From positions 1 to 64,000 of the forward strand of contig NZ_JACHOO010000013.1 of assembly GCF_014199915.1 (NCBI RefSeq): 64,000 nt of DNA. Reading direction: 5' to 3'. Source of the stretch: Prosthecomicrobium pneumaticum (GTDB lineage: Bacteria > Pseudomonadota > Alphaproteobacteria > Rhizobiales > Kaistiaceae). The first letter of the stretch is position 1, and each line of letters begins with the position of its first letter. The notes beneath the pieces were generated by a model. That model did not search any database. It was not told the origin of the DNA and saw only the letters and a program-made list of their open reading frames with translations. The position numbers were made by a program, and so were the translations under genes. Positions 62,401 to 64,000 of the stretch are shown piece after piece.

Positions 62401-62595
62401 ATGGATGGAGAGGATTCTAACTCCCTAGAGCTCATTTGGGGCATCGGCCCGATCGGGAAGCTGATCGGCAGGAGCTATCAGCAGACGTATCACATGGTCC
62501 GGAGCGGCAAGCTTCCGGCGGTGAAGCGGGTCGGCGAGCGCTACGTCGCCAGCCGCGCCAAGCTGATCGCGTTCTTCACGGAGGACGCGGCATGA
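62401..62595 (+). CDS. Excisionase-like helix-turn-helix protein
   Basis: A 64-aa DNA-binding protein. IGKLIGRSYQQTYHMVRSGKLPAVKRVGERYVASRAKL, quoted only as IGKLIGRSYQQTYHMV and KLPAVKRVGERYV, is the winged MerR/Xis-type fold in which a first helix pair and wing recognise DNA. Such proteins act as excisionases or early regulators. ATG at 62401 has GGAAAG 9 nt upstream; ATG at 62380 or GTG-like starts further up would add a basic extension. Its stop overlaps the next ATG (ATGA). Confidence 0.75.
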   Translation: MDGEDSNSLELIWGIGPIGKLIGRSYQQTYHMVRSGKLPAVKRVGERYVASRAKLIAFFTEDAA

Positions 62596-62858
62596 CCACG
62601 CGCACGGGGCTTGCGGCCGTCTGGCCGCCGACGGCGGGGGTTGCGGCGGAAGCCGGTCACCAGCCGGTCAGCCCGTTGAGGGCGATCCGGACGAAGTGCG
62701 TGGATTGCTGCGGCGGGCGGTTCTCTGAGGTCCGGCTCTGTGAGGCCGTGAAATGCGCCCTGTGGCCCTTCCGGGCTGGTAGGCACCCCTACCACGCGCT
62801 TTCTCAGAAACAGGCCGGAAACTCGGCCGATCAGGAGATTGGCGAGGCCATCCAATGA
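62592..62858 (+). CDS. Small Cys-rich phage-type protein
   Basis: An 88-aa protein with Cys at 36, 39, 40, 50 and 55 in AIRTKCVDCCGGRFSEVRLC (residues 31-50) and then CALWPFRAGRHP. The spacing C-x2-CC-x9-C-x4-C suggests a zinc finger. I recall this as a small family of phages and integrative elements of Alphaproteobacteria, with no known function. The ATG at 62592 overlaps the previous stop; a longer frame to 62436 is out-of-frame reading of that gene. It overlaps the next gene by 4 nt. Confidence 0.75.
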   Translation: MTTRTGLAAVWPPTAGVAAEAGHQPVSPLRAIRTKCVDCCGGRFSEVRLCEAVKCALWPFRAGRHPYHALSQKQAGNSADQEIGEAIQ

Positions 62859-63319
62859 GCGTCGCCGCGCAGCAAGAAGGCCCGGCGACGGCGGCAACCG
62901 TCCCGGGCCGTGGTTCCGACGCCCCACACGAGGATCGTCATATGAACGGAAGCGACCGTATCACCGCGCCGACGCCCCCGACAAGCCGCTCGGGCTGCAT
63001 GAGCGCGAACGAACTGGCGATTGTCTATTCCGCCTGCCGCGCCGCGGCGGAGCTTTTGACGCCATGGCTTTCCGCCCCTGCGTTGCGCGCCGGCGGCGGC
63101 GATGCGCAAGACATCCTCGATCGCTTTATCGTCGCGCTCGACCGGCAGGCCGACGCCGCGGCGGACCTCTTGCGGCGGGTGACCTGGCAGGGTGACGGGG
63201 CGCAAGAGGTCCGCCTTCGAATCCTCCTGCAACAGGCCATCGACAACGGCGAGGTTGCCGGCAACTTCGGCGAGTTCGCCGCGGAGTTCGCCGCGAAGAT
63301 TGGCGAGGGGCGGGCATGA
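62855..63319 (+). CDS. Hypothetical protein of the integrative element
   Basis: A 154-aa protein with a low-complexity start and an all-helical rest (LAIVYSACRAAAELLTPWL, then DILDRFIVALDRQADAAADLLRRV). No domain recognised, no signal peptide or membrane helix. ATGA overlaps on both sides show it belongs to the early operon. A start at the internal ATG of MNGSDR (62942) is also possible if the first 29 residues are not made. Confidence 0.6.
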   Translation: MSVAAQQEGPATAATVPGRGSDAPHEDRHMNGSDRITAPTPPTSRSGCMSANELAIVYSACRAAAELLTPWLSAPALRAGGGDAQDILDRFIVALDRQADAAADLLRRVTWQGDGAQEVRLRILLQQAIDNGEVAGNFGEFAAEFAAKIGEGRA

Positions 63320-63606
63320 CGAGCCGCTCCGTCTCTCCCCGCCCCACCACGGCGCCGGACTCGCGCCGGATGAACGAGGACGCGATCGAGCGGTTGCTCC
63401 GCCTCCTTGATGCGCTCGATGGGGATCCGGATCGCGAGCCCTACCTCGCTGCGACCCCCTGCGAGGTCTCGTCCGGCTGCTACAGCAGCGCGAGCGACGA
63501 TCGCGAGGAGGATGTCGATTTCGAGGAGGGTTCGGACCGCGAGCGCGATCCGGCGGAGGACGGGCTCGCCGATCAGGACGCGCTCGATCTCTTCATGTCC
63601 GATTGA
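63316..63606 (+). CDS. Small acidic protein of the integrative element
   Basis: A 96-aa strongly acidic protein, rich in Asp and Glu in the second half (DREEDVDFEEGSDRERDPAEDG). It has no recognised domain. The acidic composition could be DNA-mimic-like, but this is speculation. ATGA overlap with the previous gene; the Prim-Pol ATG begins right after its stop. Probably an accessory of the replication module. Confidence 0.6.
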   Translation: MTSRSVSPRPTTAPDSRRMNEDAIERLLRLLDALDGDPDREPYLAATPCEVSSGCYSSASDDREEDVDFEEGSDRERDPAEDGLADQDALDLFMSD

Positions 63607-64000
63607 ATGACCGCGGCGTTCGCAACTTGGCAACCGCGCTATGCGGAACACGGCGTGGCGACCTTTCCGGTTGATGGGAAGAAGCCGGGCGTTACCGGCT
63701 ATCTTCGGCTCGGCATGGATGCCAGCCGACAACTGGCCATTCGCTTCGCCGATGCTGATGCATTCGGCTACGCGTTGGGCACTCGCTCGCGGATCTCTGT
63801 CCTCGATGTGGACACCAAGGACGAGAACGTCCTTGCGGATGCGATGGCCGTGCACGGCCCGACCCCTATCGTCGTTCGGTCGGGTTCCGGGCACTGGCAA
63901 GCTTGGTATCGCCACAACGGCGAGCGTCGGCGCATCCGACCCGACCCGAGCCGGCCGATCGACGTTCTCGGCTCGGGGTTCGTGGTGGCGCCTCCCTCGC
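63607..64000 (+). CDS. Bifunctional primase/polymerase (Prim-Pol) N-terminal domain (partial)
   Basis: The frame stays open from ATG 63607 to the window end (131 codons). It begins MTAAFATWQPRYAEHGVATFPV and has VLDVDTKDE, the catalytic D-x-D of the archaeo-eukaryotic primase fold, then VRSGSGHWQAWY (the SGxG/H motif) and IDVLGSGFVVAPPS. Such proteins start and extend primers when phages or integrative elements replicate; a helicase domain often follows. The gene is cut by the window edge. It directly follows the acidic gene. Confidence 0.88.
   Translation, partial: MTAAFATWQPRYAEHGVATFPVDGKKPGVTGYLRLGMDASRQLAIRFADADAFGYALGTRSRISVLDVDTKDENVLADAMAVHGPTPIVVRSGSGHWQAWYRHNGERRRIRPDPSRPIDVLGSGFVVAPPS

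Larger units (their letters stand above)
60512..64000. mobile_element. Integrative element in tRNA-Phe (left part)
   Basis: From the tRNA-Phe fragment to the window end are, in order, an integrase, an Arc-like repressor, an operator-rich gap, an excisionase-like HTH gene, three small overlapping genes and a Prim-Pol gene. This is the front module of a phage-like or satellite integrative element. The plus-strand genes overlap by ATGA, indicating one early transcript. Codon usage is less GC-extreme in the gap and first genes than in the core. The right end is not visible. Confidence 0.8.

Overview
The window looks like a chromosomal stretch of a very GC-rich alphaproteobacterium of the order Hyphomicrobiales (Rhizobiales). 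This rests on overall composition, the fused CysN/CysC (NodQ-type) sulfate-activation gene, an iron-sulfur PhrB-type photolyase beside DUF2256, many solute-binding-protein ABC transporters with FCD-type GntR regulators, and a rhizobial-style palindromic intergenic repeat. No rRNA gene is present, so the genus cannot be named.

Layout. (1) 1-98: tail of an IS3-family element cut by the window edge. (2) 241-10629: a minus-strand carbohydrate operon (lactonase, ribose-type ABC transporter, SDR, VOC protein, 2-hydroxyacid dehydrogenase, RraA-like aldolase), a plus-strand GntR regulator, and a second minus-strand unit (uronate-dehydrogenase-like enzyme plus a mutarotase-like protein). A 14-15 bp motif occurs at all three promoters, so they are probably one regulon. 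(3) 10701-24817: a GntR/gldA/SDR unit divergent from an eleven-gene plus-strand operon with a MalFG-type transporter that has two different ATPases and a small membrane protein, then a GMC oxidoreductase, cupin, SDR, quinone-oxidoreductase-like enzyme and AldA-like aldehyde dehydrogenase. (4) 25175-29572: a zinc-homeostasis locus: zur, three COG0523 GTPases and a small Cys-motif protein around two Zur-box-like palindromes. (5) 29707-38003: a LacI-controlled operon with tandem cyclase-family hydrolases, an EthD/HapK-like protein, a NitT/TauT-type transporter with two permeases, and a ThuA-like protein. (6) 38227-45996: surface-glycan genes (fused GT4-GT2 glycosyltransferase, GT32-like enzyme, FkbM methyltransferase, two acyltransferases). 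(7) 46084-48005: a decayed patch (3' part of a DNA methyltransferase gene, IS256 fragment, frameshifted ORF) next to tRNA-Thr(GGT). (8) 48373-59985: core-like genes: murA, cysQ, cysD, cysNC, a Gfo/Idh/MocA oxidoreductase, sthA, then SDR-DUF2256-photolyase and an acidic repeat protein. (9) 59986-60511: a noncoding palindromic repeat cluster. (10) 60512-64000: the start of an integrative element bounded by a 47-nt tRNA-Phe 3' fragment, with integrase, Arc-like repressor, excisionase-like protein, three small genes and the start of a Prim-Pol gene that leaves the window.

How the genes work together. The first two regions pair a binding-protein transporter with oxidising enzymes. In the first, a sugar would be oxidised at C1 by the Udh-like enzyme, the lactone opened by the SMP-30 protein, and the acid processed by the dehydrogenases and the RraA-like lyase. 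In the second, a polyol or alcohol would be oxidised by GldA, the GMC enzyme and AldA. Substrates cannot be read from the sequence. The most interesting items are the asymmetric ATPase pair, the Zur/COG0523 locus, the three-site GntR regulon, the tandem-cyclase operon, and the tRNA-Phe element, whose intact tRNA should lie beyond the right edge.
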